A DNA stretch of 64,000 nt, taken from Vanessa cardui (Eukaryota > Arthropoda > Insecta > Lepidoptera > Nymphalidae). A program made the translations under genes and the position numbers. The notes beneath the pieces are model-generated. The model was not told the origin of the DNA and did no database searches. It worked only from the letters and a program-made list of their open reading frames with translations. The stretch is taken from the NCBI RefSeq assembly GCF_905220365.1, contig NC_061124.1:746501-810500 (forward strand), read 5' to 3'. This document shows positions 32,870 through 47,300 of this stretch, piece by piece (the stretch's first letter is position 1; every line of letters begins with the position of its first letter).

Positions 32870-33110
32870 AATATTGCACCCGTGCGAAGCCGGGGCGGAT
32901 CGCTGCTATTAGGTATATCATTTTTATCGTAAATGCAAAATATTATTATTTGTATTCGAAATCTAGTAAAAGAGATACTAGTGAGTGAGTTTTTTTGTCG
33001 GTTCTTCTTGGTAGAATCTGCCTTTCGAGCCGATAGTAGCTTTACTTTTATAGTTCTATAAAATGACAATTCAAAAGTGCTTGTAAAACCCTACTTGAAT
33101 TAATTCATTT
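32870..33110 (+). repeat. Decayed LINE family D 3' end and a GCGAAGCC repeat fragment
   Basis: GCACCCGTGCGAAGCCGGGG at ~32877 is the inverse of GGCTTCGCACGGG at ~38014, a common dispersed fragment. At 32994-33110 the sequence TCGGTTCTTCTTGGTAGAAT and AAAATGACAATTCAAAAGTG matches family D (see 44600-44820). Confidence 0.5.
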
Positions 33111-33511
33111 TCAAAATAATAGTGGCTAATTGCATTGCTTTAAAACCAAATTTTAAGATTTAATCAAAATAAAAATTAAGACACAATGCTATTTTGTTAC
33201 AAATATACATGTATTTATATACTTAAATATTCTTTAACGCGGTACAATACGCCCCACATTAATAATAATTAGTGGCAATTAAAGTTAACTATAATTCTCT
33301 TATTTACTCTCTCTTTAAACTCGTCAAAGATTTATATAATATATACAGTTCGCTTCGTTCTTGTAGACGTTTTGGATTTTCAATTTGCTAAAAAATATTT
33401 TTGCTGTATGTTATAATTTTGACAGCGATCGCTTTTAAGACATAAAAACACCTTATTATAATATAATATTTTACATTTTACAATACTATTATACAATGTA
33501 CTAATTGAAAC

Positions 33512-33894
33512 TGAAAACGGAAACTCAAACACATAAAGAAACATGCCTGTTTATAACCTTAGTATGAAATATAGCCCGTTTTTCTTAAAGTACACAACTT
33601 TTAGGGTGTGTTGTACGTTTAACATACAATCGTCGAATATATTACCAAATCAAAATATAATAAATAGATAAATATGAGACAACATCACATACATTACTCT
33701 GATCCCAATGTAAGTAGCTAAAGCACTTGTGTTATGGAAAATCAGAAGTAACGAAGGTACCACAAACACCCAGACCCAAGACAACATAGAAAACTTAGGA
33801 TAATCTACATCGACTCAGCCGGGAATCAAACTTAGCACCTCGGAGTGGCATACCCATGAAAACCGGTGTACGCACCACTCGACCACGGAGGTCG
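33512..33894 (-). repeat. SINE family B with attached module, second copy
   Basis: Nearly identical over ~380 bases to 14489-14873: the module at 33512-33660 and the SINE at 33661-33894. The tRNA-like B box is altered here (GTTTGATTCCC), so the head is older or mutated. Confidence 0.8.
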
Positions 33895-33974
33895 TAATAC
33901 ATATATAAATTTAATTTGTTATGATATTAACTACCTAATCTTAATTGTAATAAATATGAACTATCCATGAGAAC

Positions 33975-34100
33975 GTTGATTCATGTCCATTGTTTCTATA
34001 GATGCAATGTTTCACCCTCCAAAGTGGAACATAATAGTACTGAGCATTGCTTTTTGGAGGTACAATGTGTGATGAGTGGTCGGTACTTCAAAAGGTGTTC
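33975..34100 (-). repeat. Decayed retroposon family C fragment
   Basis: CACCCTCCAAAGTGGAACAT, AGTACTGAGCATTG and GTGTGATGAGTGGTCGGTAC follow the order seen at 19300-19370 in the same orientation. Confidence 0.5.
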
Positions 34101-34289
34101 AAATTTGACCGACAATGATGACCCACAATTTACTTTTACCTATTCACTTTTTTATGAAGAGACTTTTATTTGACTAATTACAGCGAAGTTTGACAAGTCA
34201 ATAAATTAAAAATATAATCTTAAGAATGGCCTCAGGCCTGCTCATTTTAACTTAACGGGAAGAGAATTGTATTGGTTTGTTGTCAATGA

Positions 34290-34410
34290 GGGTTTGTTGA
34301 CAACCATGAGGCAGATTTTCATCCGACATGACTTATGAGCACGAGATGATTAAATAATATAAATTAAGCACACGAAAATTCGGAACAGCTTGCTCAGGTT
34401 TTCTGCTGTT
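34290..34410 (-). repeat. Decayed SINE family A fragment
   Basis: CATGAGGCAGATTTTCATCC, GAGCACGAGATGATTA and TAAATTAAGCACACGA keep the order of the minus-strand family A body at 28150-28220. Confidence 0.4.
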
Positions 34411-34699
34411 AATATTCATGTGCTCCATTTAGTAGGTTACTTGGACTTCATTTATATGAAGATGTATTTTATTAACAGCTGGAAAGTAGGGTAAAAATAC
34501 GTATCCCCGCTACTAAATAATCTAAAATCTTAAGAGCCCACTTGAATACATTGTAATTTTTGTCAGTAAAAATTAAATAAAAGAATAGACGCGTCAAATC
34601 AATAGCATCCCTCAATCATACAAAGATTCCGTACTTCCGTTACGAGTAAGGCCGCAGCTATCCCATTGCGAACGAGTCCGCCACTCGACACGCAACTAT

Positions 34700-35359
34700 C
34701 AATTTAATTGGGGATCCGCAGGCAGCCTCTTTACCTCGCTTAACTTTTCGATTTACATTCAAAACGGTCTTTTAAAAACCAACTCAATAACTACGGGATA
34801 AACCCTCGATTCAATGCGTACTTTACAAATCATTTGCCTGGAAAACTTTGTAGCTCGACCGCCATTGGTGGCGCCGGCGGGGGCGGAGACTGTAACCCCG
34901 CCCGGTGGGAGCTGCGCATGCTAAACGCGTTTTAAACCCCGTTTAAGCGGTGTTTTGGCTGAAAACCACAAGAAAATGTATGTAACGTCGGTTAGGGGCA
35001 GGGCGTTGTTAAATGAAAAGATTTTCCCGCTTGAGCGATTTGAACATGGCTGACAGTCATCTCGGATGCGCGGGAAAGTGCAGCTGTCATTATTTGCGCG
35101 TTTTTCGAATGACATACTGTGAATCGATCGATTACTCGATTGGATTTTGCATCTTTTAAATTCATTTATTGAGTCGAACTAAGGAATTAAATATTAATTA
35201 ACTATTTGTAACATTAAGGGCAAAATATTTCAGTGTTACTATTGATAAATAAGCATATTAACATTCTAGAGTTTTTTTTAAGTGCGACTTTTTGGTTAAG
35301 TTTTTTTTTTTAAAGCTTCTCTGATTTAGTAAGCGCTATGTGACACAAAGAAGGAGTAA
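34700..35359 (+). promoter_or_regulatory. Probable promoter and 5' leader of the homeobox gene
   Basis: A GC-rich patch at 34855-34960 with CCGCCATTGGTGGCGCCGGC, GGGGCGGAG and CCCCGCCCGG (GC boxes, inverted CCAAT) stands out from the AT-rich surroundings and lies 400-500 bases upstream of the ATG at 35360. This is what a developmental gene promoter commonly looks like in insects. No TATA box is obvious. The region is free of repeats. Confidence 0.5.
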
Positions 35360-38300
35360 ATGGAATCGAGGATGCAGGACAGCCACAAGTCTTTCCTAAT
35401 TAAGGATCTCCTGGGCGACGTGTTGAGGCCAGGCGTCGGTGTCACAGGTACATATTTATATTGAGTTAACTTAGTTTATTATTGTTTTAGTAATTTTTTT
35501 GATATATTATGTTAGATTATAAAATACATATATACACAACGCGAACGCGTGTTGGGTATGTTTGTATATATATTGTATGTATTTATATTGTGATTTTTTT
35601 CGTAACATTTTTGAAAATAAACTTTTCTGTGCGCGTTGATGGCACATCACAAAATCGAAGTTGTAAAGGTTTTTTATATCTATTTTGTATAAGTTTTGAA
35701 TGTAACAATGTTTAAGTTTTCTCTTTCGCTTTTAATATAACTGTAAACAAATATTTACAATTAAATATTCTGTATTTTGACGCGTAAAAATATTATTATT
35801 AAAAGAATCAATAGCTCAGTGGTTTACGGGCTGCCTAGCGATGTAAAAATTCGTAGGATCGATCCTTACCCCGCGTTTTATTGTCTTCCACGCTCCTAAT
35901 ACAACTGATAAGCTTATTAGGTGGTCGACGTCTCAATAATAAAAAAACTAGGAATAGTAGTCATTCCTTAATTTTGAGAATTCTATTCTTTTAAAAAAAA
36001 GTGATACCGTAATCTGATACGGTATAAAAATGATACCGTGCGGGTCGGTGGATAAGTGGAAGATTTTCATCCAGGTTTCATGATGAGCATGAGTTGACTT
36101 ATAAACACAGATTAAGAATACGAATCACTCAATGGTGTATACGCGGTTTGAACCCGGAATTCGGTTTAGTTTCTTATGTTCTAGCCATTGTTGCACGTCA
36201 GTCTCCTCAATAAATGGTATTTTATAGAACTATTTTATGTATATATTTAAACAATAACTACGTTACTGCCGGCCTCGTTGATCCAGTGGATAGATAAGAG
36301 TAGAAAAGTTAGGCTGATAAGTTACTGCGTTTATCGAAAAATCTCAGTAGCAGCCTGGAGTCTGAAAGTGAGAGAATGTACACTCTCGTCTCTCAGAAAG
36401 CACTTAAAGCCGTTGATGGTAATTTTTTCGGTTGTGTAGAATTCGCCGTCCTATCATATTATGATAGTGCACTTGCTTAGACACACACTTGTGTAGGTAC
36501 TACAACATTATGTTCAGTGAAAATAAATAAATTAATAAATATGAGACAACATCACATACATTACTCTGATCCCGATGTAAGTCGCTGAAGCACTTGTGTT
36601 ATAGACATCAGAAGTAACGAAGGTACCACAAACACCCAGACCCAAGAAAACATAGAAAACTAATGGTAATCTAGATCGACTCGGCCGGGAATCGAACCCG
36701 GGACCTCAGAGTAGCGTACCCATGAAAACCGGTGTACACACCACTCGACCATGGAGGTCGTTAAAGTCGAGTTAGCTACTTCTTTAACACGCGCTCTCGG
36801 TCAAGACACTAGTAAATATATATTAGAGATAATTGATTTACACGGGTATACGACTTCATTTGTTATTAATGTTGAGTTGTAATCAATTGAGATGTTAATT
36901 GCAAAAAATATAAGATGGTCACGTGTTTTGTTACTCAGCCGACTGGTGGAAGTATGAAGATTTGCTGGTGTATCTGTCAGAGTATGTTCCTTTGCGGAGT
37001 GAGGTACTTGATCGTTTAGATGGCTATCCATGTGAATCTGTGACATATATAGAATATAATATATTTTTTTAGTGATGAGTATGAAGTCATAAAGTTTACG
37101 AAATTAACTAACTTGAAGAAATTCATACTGTGAAATAAGTTAAAAATTAAGGCGCAAATACTACAAACTTATCCAGTCGGCGAGGTCTGTGTGATACCTT
37201 ACTAAACATTAAGTTATAAGCGAATATTTTCCTACCGACACTGCACGAATATTTTACACGTTTATTCAAATATCTTAACGCGAATCTAACGAACGCGATC
37301 TGTGATGTTACGTGTAACTCACTTCCTGAAAATCTCACTCGTGAAATGTCTTACGGTGAAGCGCTAGTTTGATACATAAATCCTTTATATTTCAAAATTT
37401 AAGCCCACAATGTATGTCAAATCAAATCAACTCAAAATAAAATTTATTCAAGTAGGCTTTTGCAAGCACTTTTGAATCGTCATTTTACAATTAAGTGAAG
37501 CTACCACCGGTTCGGAAAGTAGGTTCTACTGAGAAGAACCAGCAAGAAACTCAGTAGTTAAGTACTCTTTTTTAACATTTTAAATGTTGCTTACATTGTC
37601 ACATTTTACTTTAAATATAAACTGTTATACCTGTTAAAGATACATGTATTCGTGCTTAGAAAGCGTTCGGATCAAAAACGTATATATACATATTTCAAAG
37701 TACTTTTTACCTACAATCACTTATATGATACACATCGTTGGGCAGTAAAGTCATTGGGCAGTTCAAGGCAGTAGTATTATCAAGAAACTCTTAATCCAGG
37801 ATATATAGGTGCGTTGTCGATGGTAATAAGGTCTTTGACCATCGGGGATAGAGGAGTACGTGGGAATATTTGATGCAACCGAGTGCTTTTTGTGCCTAAC
37901 GCGGGGCTGATTTTGTTATTATGAATAATGAACTATTCTACTGTCATAACGAAGGGAACCATTTATTTCGATGACTTAATACGTACCTAATATAAATAGA
38001 CTAGCGACCTGTCCTGGCTTCGCACGGGTAAAATACTGATAGCAAATATACTACAAGAGATGCTACGACATCAGATTAGAAACTTTCAATATCATCAGTG
38101 TTTCTTTAATATATTGTATCTTTAATGTATTATATACAAAACCTTCCTCTCGAATCAAACTATCTATTAAAAAAATCGCATCAAATATCTTCCGTAATTT
38201 TAAAGATCTAAGCATACATATCAAATCAAATCAAAATAAACTTTATTTAAGTGGGCTTTTACAAGCGCTTTGGAATCGTCATTTAACAATTAAGTGAAGC

Positions 38301-41300
38301 AAGAAACTCAGTATTTACTCTTTTTCAACATTTAAAAAAATACAGTCATGTTAGTTAATACAATTATTTAAATTAATATATCCTGCCTATTAATTCCACG
38401 CTTTTTATCATCTACAAAATCTTTTATATATCTTTTATATATCGAATAAATAGAGTACAGGTATCGGTAAACGACTTTGTTTTATAATATGTAAATGATA
38501 TGATCGCTACGAGGCAAACGTAACACCTCTTAATTGATCGTTATTATTAAAATAATTTATGAATAAAGGTAACAAATAAATAATAATTCGTAATAAAATA
38601 AGTTAATTTTCTTTTCATTATGACAATATACATTAGTGAAATGTATAGCGCATACTATGCACACCAAGCACACTAGGAAGTAGAAAGTAACTACGGAAGG
38701 ATGTACTGATGATGAAGAGGGAAGGTGACATGGCGTTAGTCGTCAAGACATACTAGTCGGTCTAACATTATTTTTTAATTATTTCCCCGTAAATGTGCCA
38801 ATTAATAAACAAATCTTTTTTTTTAATATACATAAAATTGACGTTGTTTACATTGTATTGAAATCGTTTATCTCATCGATATTCTAATGAATGAAAAAAG
38901 ATACATTTTTTGTGCGTTGTCCCTAAAATTGTTATTTTAATACTGTCTGCATTATAAAATTAAGAATAAAATTAAGATTATCCCCCTTAAATTTTTAAAA
39001 CTAGTCATTTAATGCGCAATTACATTATCAAACGATATTATTTCCAGCAGCATTTATTGGAAGTCTTCCATCGTTATTATACAAAAAAACAACAAGACTG
39101 CCTATCAACACTAAGCATTATAACCAAAGAAGCTGGAATGCTAAAGGAGTTGCTGAAATTGGACTTCAGTGAATTGTCGTCAAAATCAAAATAAACTTTA
39201 TTCAAGTTTTCAACACTTTAAAAAATACAATCATATTAGTTAAATACAATTATATATGTATGTATGTAATGTATCCTGCCTGGAAATCAACAGGTATTAA
39301 TTTCAAGCTTTTTTATCATCTACAAAATCTTGTATCGAATAATATGCCTTTTTTACCAATGTATTTTTTATAAACGATTTGAATTTACGAAACGGCAAAG
39401 TTAAAAATGTCTGCCGAATTTTATTATAGAAACGGATACCTTGCCCCATGAAAGATTTATTGACTTTGCTGATTCGGAAACTTGGCGTCAAAAAGAGCAT
39501 TCGAGCTTTTTTTGTTAATAATAATAATAAATAATTTATTAACATAAGATTTAACAACATTAAATGCTTAAATATATATACAAATATGAACTAAAACTAA
39601 TTACTGTATAAATCTTGACCGCGTGGAATGGTGGCAAGAATGCTAGCAGCATTTCCCCGTTGAATCGCAATTCCGATCCTCTGGGCAAAAAACGAACCAG
39701 CCCTCCTGTCACCAGTAGAGGCAATGAGGCGAGGTGTTATACTTTTGATGAAGCTTTTTGCACCGCTACTCCAAGGGCCAAGCGTTTTGACAGCAGACAT
39801 TTTTGTTAATGCTATAATTTCGAACATTCTGCATTTTTAATGCAAAAATCTTAAAATAAAAGACTGAAAATAAAATGTTCAATTTATTTTGGGAAAACAA
39901 TCAGGGGGTTAGAAACCCAAGGGCGCCTGACTTCTAAATCTTGCTCTGATTTGCAATGTATATATTCATATATATTATTCCAATCTAAAAGTTTAGATTG
40001 TGCGTTGATTGTCAGTCTATCAGAACATTGGATCAGTAGGTATATACATACGGCTATGTACTGAAAATTGATCAAATTCAAAGTTTTACCATGCACAAAA
40101 ATTAGCAGGATAACTCGAGCTCGACTCGAATGGTCTGGATGCCTGCATGAGTTATTTCAAATCAATCTACGAGCGCCCAAAACGAGCTCTGAAACGGTCG
40201 ATGACTTATAAATATATATTTAATAATCTGTATTACAAAATGGAAAACTAATTGATAAAATAGGGCAAACATTAAACGCAACATTGTGACATCTGAATAG
40301 CATAATGCATCATACATACACCGTACTCCAAATGTATCGCTGTATCGTGAGCAAATTATTCGCTGATATTTTCCTAACAATAGGAAAATAGCGATGACAT
40401 ATTTCTATCTTGTATGCATACTGTTTTTTTAAACTGGGACAAAATGCAAAGCAAAAGTTGAGATGATGCTGTTCGTTCATAGTAATCGGAGATTGCGATT
40501 TCAAATCGAGTTAGTAATTAATGAGTCGGGCGATATTCCGACTTAAGTGTACCTGCTAATCAGCATTGGAGCATTGTCATGGAATAAGTTTTAAGACTGC
40601 TTCTTCTGAGGCGAAGATTTAAAAGCTTTCATCAGCCTGGTTGTTTCCATAGTCAATTTTTATCATCCTTTGACAAGCATTCGTGAATCATCATATTACA
40701 TTTTCAAATTAATTATAAAGATTTCAGAAAGTTTATTGAGTTGAACCGGCAAGAAACTCATGAGTTTCTGTTTTTCCAATTTACGCACTTATTATATATA
40801 TCATAGTGTATAAAATATATGTATATAGTAATGAAATAAAATAATCAATTATTTAGACACGTTAGTGTACGGTATTCGAGGTTCTGTGAACTTTAGTTTC
40901 CCTTAAGGACATCTGAAAAAGGACACGTGAATCCCTCTCCTCACAATCACCCAGTGTTTTCCTACTTTTTCGTACAAGAAAACATCTTCGTCTTCTAGTA
41001 GACCATGACGATTCTACAGAGGGATGTTTAGGCCGTCCACGGTAATTTCATGCGTCATATACACGACTGTTCAGATTGACCTCTCTATGTTGCATGTCGA
41101 GTTATAGAGAGAGAGAGAAAGAGTTGCAGGACATCATACATAATATATCTCAGAATCTCCAAAATTGTGACCTGTTATTACTTGTGTAAGGTGAAAGATG
41201 ACTCGTCGCTGTCGTCTCTTCAGGCTTCGAAGTAGTTTGTCGTTGGATCTGTGACAAAGTTGATTGATCAACTAGATCAGATTTTTTTATAAAAAACATC

Positions 41301-44300
41301 AATGCTTGAGAATTTCGTAATGAATATTATTAAAAAAAAAACATATTATTTTGTCTTAGATCCAAAAACACTGGATGCTAATAATGCGCTGTATTAAACA
41401 CCGCTTTCTTGGACTGGGAGGCGGGGCCACGAAATGAAAAGATAAATTAAGCATTTGAAACATTTAATGGCTTTACTTGAACAAACTTTGATATGTAAGC
41501 TTCGGATACTCTAATTTTTACCTACTTGAAGGCTACTTGTTGATGGCTGGATTTTTAATAATTTATTATATTATATATTATTTTTTTTAATATTTTATAA
41601 TTTTTAAGAAATTTATAATTTTAACCGAAGATTATTTGGTAAGGTAAGGTAAGGTGGATTTTGGTAAAGTGTTTATGTTTTGTAGGGGCGTGTCACCATA
41701 TCACTGCTTGTACCGACGCACCTGTTGTGCTAAAGACAGCTGAAACGAAGAAGTGCAAATATTACTTATTTTAACGTGTTGATTGTTTATAATTTATTTT
41801 GTGCGGTGGTGGAAGGAAATTGTATAGATATCAACGAGTGTCGGATGATTATATACCATCTACAATAAAATAAATAGCTCGAAAACTTATTTCAGCAGTT
41901 GGACATTACCGGGCTTTACATTACAAAAAATAAGATTTAATTTATCTGAATGAAACTAAAGTAAAAACTGAAGAATAAATTAATGCGACGAATTTAAATT
42001 TCTCATACCGAGAGCCCTAAACCGAAGTGATGCTTGTTACGAGATTATCATACAGAAACAGCTAGTTGGCGTTCTTACTATTGTAAATTATATGAAAAAT
42101 TCATTGAGCTAATTAAAACTACGAGTCGAAATTAGGTTTTAATGTATTCACCCACATGGCAAGGACTAAGGGTTTTCATACTTGCAAATTACCTGCTTAT
42201 TAGCGGCGCGGGCGGCGCTCACTTGAGCACGTATGGGTAACGTTACGACGTAGGACCCTTTTTAATTCTATAACAACGAGCATTATCAGCGCCTGAGACC
42301 TTTCGTTCCTAATTAATGTTTGCTGAGCTTTTAAGGCGATTGTCGTTAGTGTTTGCCGAGGCTGAACCGGTGCACACTTTGTTGTGTTCTTTTCATAGGG
42401 TTCCGTGTTATCAGTTAAAAACTAACTTACATATAGCGACTTACAGATACCAAGGACAAGGTTTTTTCAGTAACTTCGAGTTTAAATCGACTTGCCCGTA
42501 CAAACTTGTCGTAGAGTTTATTTACAATATTTTAATCAATTAATTTAATCAGTTTAATATACATTTTGACATTATTCAGTGGTACGACTTACGACAACTA
42601 CTACTACTAATACTACTAATAGATACGACTACGTCAATGCTTTGTGAAAGTCTGTATGTGTAGACATCCTTAATAAATTCATTGATCACATATTTTATCG
42701 CGAAACAGGACTACACAGTACTGTAGTGTTCCGGTTTGAATGGTAAGAGTCAGTGCAGACAGGGGGCTTTAAATCCTATTATCATTATCGTATCAGAAAT
42801 GAGGCGATCCGTCAGAGAAGCTGAAGTGGTAGTGGGCTGGCCAAATTTGTCACAGAACCGATAACCGTTGGGGAAAACGTGTTCTAGAGTGGAGACCGCG
42901 TCTCGGCAAACGTAGTGTAAGACGACCTCGGCCACGGTGGAGTGACGATTTACACAAGACGGCTGGCAGGAGCTACATGCGAGTAGCCAAGAACGATCAC
43001 AGTGGCGTGCAATTGGAGAGGCCTATGTCCAGCAATGGACGAAAATGGGCTGATTGATTGATATCATAAGCGATATAGGGTATGGTTAATATTTCTTAAA
43101 TTGCCGATATCCATGGACGGTGAAGACCATTAACCATCAGGTGATTTTTAGTTCATCTATTTAAATGATACAAGATGACATTTAAAACTAAATTTAACCG
43201 ATTTGCACCAACTTTAAAGATCCACGAGTTCGAACAGATGAGGCTTCTTGATTTGTTTTAAACGAATGCTATCATATTTTAATGTTGTTACATTTAAATA
43301 AATCATTTAAAATTGTTAGAATGTGCTAGTCTGTACCTAATTTATTTTTGTTTAATAAATAAACAATAAAAATGAAATAGAAAAAAAAAAAATATTTTAG
43401 TGGTAACAATAGAATATACTCGAGCAAGCAACGTCACGAGTCAGTTATACTAGCTGTGTGTGTGTAATGTAGGTACATATATGCACACGAACGCTCTTAG
43501 AGAAGTGTTCGGACCCTTATTTCTTTTAAGAGCAGTAACTTCTCCAATAACAAGTTCGTGACCACTCGCAGTTCACGTTTTACGACCAAAGTATTTCAAA
43601 TATATAGATTCTCCTTTAAAAAATCACATATATAAAAATTTTAATATCTTATATTAATAACATCCGCAGTATTCATATATTTATATATACAAACCAATGT
43701 CAATATATGTAAAACTGTTCCGTTACTGAGTGACTGACAGACAACGCACAGCCTAAACCACTGGACCTAGAGACTTGAAATTTGGCACATGTCTGCCTTA
43801 AGTGTCCTAGTGGTGCACTAAGAAGGGATTTTTCAAAATTTCGACAGGATACAGAATAAATGGGATATATATTTTCAAACCAAAGTAGCTCTATCTCCGC
43901 AACTATAATTATTAGGGGTTTCAAATTTAGCATGCATGTAGGTTATAACAACAACTAAAAACTATTTTTAGGATATTTCAGAAACCCTAGGGATAGGGAA
44001 TAAATAGTACTTGTATATTATAAAACAAAGACCCGCCTCTGCGGGACTGCTTGTTTGACATAAAACTAAAAACTACCAAATAGATGTCATGAACATCAGT
44101 ATTCACCCGTGGATGGACTGACTGAAGACGGTTAAGCTTGGTAAATTTTATATAAATTTAGCGGTAGGTGGAAAAATCACGCTGCGTCCGAGTTTCACTG
44201 TTCGCCACACGAATCAATACGATATGATATGAGTATATTATGATATGGGTGTATTAAGATGACCCTTATTATGTCCCTTAGAAGTTGGGATAGCTATTGA

Positions 44301-47300
44301 TAATGAGTCAATTTCAGCTTTTGCTTGAAAATTATCCGCACCGATTTATTAACTGATTACGATGACGTCATAAGGGATGTAATATCATCTTCTGATATCG
44401 CTCTAGTCTTTAAATAATTTGTCTTGTGTAATATATATAACAAATACCTTATGATAATATTCGATTTGATTTGATGTTATACTTAAATCATACTCTTTTT
44501 TGGCATACTTAAAGTGGCGAATACGTCAACGTATTAAAAAATGCCCCAAAAAAAAGAAATAATATAATAGCTTGCTAAGTTAGAAAACGACATTTACAAC
44601 ATGATTACCTGTTGACTTCCAAGCAGGATATATTAATTTTAATAATTGTATTTAACTAATATGATTTTTTTTTAAGTTAAAAAAGAATAGGTAACTACTG
44701 AGTTTCTTGCCGGTTCTTCTCGGTAGAATCTACTTTCCGAACCGGTGGTAGCTTCACTTAATTGTAAAATGACGATTCAAAAGTGCTGAATAAAGTTTAT
44801 TTTGATTTGATTTGATTTTATATATCCTTCATATATATATATTAGTATTGGAGACATTATTATATAAAACCCGACGGGTCAATAACTTATAGGCAATATC
44901 GGCCAAACGTTGCCTTTTCAAACACTTCTTTACGAATTATTAAACCACAGTGACCCTGCTGTCATTAACAATGGCGATGTAAGGAACGATTACTTTTTCT
45001 TACAGCACTATTATAGATAGTTAGACTTACCATCGGGTAGCCTATTTGCAAAGTATTCTATAAAATATAACATTTTTTTGCGTAAACTTATACTATCTTT
45101 AAGATCGTGGAATAAATTAAAACATGGGTTTTTGTAAATCCTAAACATACAATTTTTTCCTAAAGTCATATCTGCTTCGTATTGAGGATGAGTCCATTCA
45201 ATACAGTTGTTACTTGTCATGGCATAGTGTAGTGTTAGGCAACATCTACGGCGTAGCGCATGCGCGTAGGTATATACTATATAACGTATTCAGTTTAACA
45301 CACTGGCACACTCGGAGGTATATAACGGTAACTTAAATCGCTTCTAATATTATTAAATCATTTTTTCTAATAACGAACTTAGGATTATGTTATTTTCTTT
45401 AACCATAAAAACACTATGTATTTTAATTATTGTAGACGTTTTTAAGGGGTATGATACTATAACGTATGATTTTGATCTATCTCATAGAGATCCGCCAGCG
45501 TTTGCAATTTAGGCGAAAAAAATGTTCTTATTTATGACGAAATATTAGAAACATCCGAAATGATTAGTGTTTCTGTACTATATTACGCATGTATAGTATT
45601 ATACACATAAACCTTGAGTCACTCTATATATTTAAAAAAATCACATCAAAGTTCGTTGCGTAGCTTCAAAGATATAAGCAGAAAAAGGGGCAGATACACA
45701 GTGGCAGACAATTCTTGCCGTTTCTTATCGTTGGAGGCTGCTTTCCGAAACAGTGGTAGTGATTTCATATTAACGATTCGAAAACGCTTCATTGTGTGAA
45801 ATTTACTTGAATAAAATATATTACATTTGAAATCAAATATGGAAGCTTCTTTTTATCCAGCTTTATTATTATTATTATTTACTTTATAATTGTTTCGTAA
45901 ATTCATCATTAGAAAAAATTAAGTCTGCCTCGTAAGCAAGTGGTTAGCTTATAAGATCCCGATATTCAACAAACTTGGTATAAACTGATCAAACATTATT
46001 ACGTTTTTCAGTAAAGATATTCTCTGTAACAGTCAAGAGTATAAAAGTAGGCGGTGTTTATATTTCCGCCCCATCAGTATACGAGTGCAAGGGAACAGAA
46101 AATATTATATTAGTGTTTGTGATATATTGTAACTGTAGCTAATTATAGATAAACTCTGTTCAAATGCTGTCGTCGTTTGTTATGACATAATTATCATCAA
46201 ATGAATAAACGAATCTACCCGAAGTATTAACAAAATATTAAGGTTTTATGCTCTCCTGTAATATTAGTCCATTTTATATTAATTTCAATGTACTTCAAAG
46301 CATCACCAGGACCCTGCCTTAAATTTGAAACCTAATCTAAGTCTAAAAGACGTTCGTTCAATGAGAACGTATCTTGGTTCACAGTTTATAAATTGTATAT
46401 TTAAGTAACATATACAAAATAACAAAAAGATAGGGCAACATTTTTTGAAAAATTAAAAGGTAGATTTGAGTTTACTATTACTATAATTATACCTTTTATT
46501 GATCTTATGGTTGGTGACCTGATGTACTGACACTGGCTTTGAAAGAAGTTAGCCGAACCCTCGTGATGGCAGTTACATGCGGAAATACGTGGAGCAAATA
46601 TCTGTATCTGATACCGAATTGAAACACTTGAATCTAACCCAGTCTGCTGACTGGTTGGTCGATACAAGATTCGGAATTTACTACCCATTTGTAAAGTTTG
46701 TTTTATTAAAAAGTTTATTTATTGTCTTAAATACCAAGATGTTGATTTGATGCCTTGCCTATTTGATTCAGAGAGTAGGTAATGAGAGCCATTAGTCCCA
46801 GTTTATAAAATTGCTACCATTTTGATTTAGTAATCTGAACATAAAATAAAATTGGAGTGACTGTTTCTAATATTAAAATAGCCGCTATTTACTATATGCA
46901 TATGTACATATAACAAATGTATAGTACGTATAACATTTTTTACATGTTTTTGTATGTCTGTTTGTTCCGGCTAATCTCTGGAACAGCTGGACCGATTTTG
47001 ACAAGACTCACTGGCAGATAGTTGATGTATTAAATAGAAACTTAGGCTAAGTTTATTTTAGAATTATGTATAAAATAATAATAAAGTAACGCTGCATTGT
47101 TTAAAACAGTCCGTACAGCGCGCAACCCACGCGCATGTAACCACACCGCCTTCACTTCGGATGCCTCCCATCAACAAATTAAAATTACAAAAGCTGTCTA
47201 ATACTATATTAATAAGTTAGGTATAGTAAAATGTATGAACTAAACAATACTTTATTTATTAAATTTAAAAGAATTGATAAGAATGTCATGGTATCATAAT

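Larger units (their letters stand above)
28720..34699. other. Intergenic region between Nup205 and the homeobox gene
   Basis: No gene is supported. Besides the repeats listed separately, 28720-29030 holds the Nup205 3' untranslated region. 30590-32860 and 34410-34700 are AT-rich without recognisable features. The short open frames here have no coding character. Confidence 0.5.

Noticed and set aside
36660..36760. tRNA-like A and B boxes (TGGTCGAGTGG, GGTTCGATTCC), also at 14780-14873, 19690-19760, 28220-28300 and 48550-48620
   Set aside because: The 3' strand cannot close an acceptor stem, and each head continues into a shared SINE body, so these are SINE promoters and not tRNA genes.
42316..42543. 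75-codon plus-strand frame in the homeobox intron
   Set aside because: No signature and an isolated position. The GC-richer patch is better explained as possible regulatory DNA.
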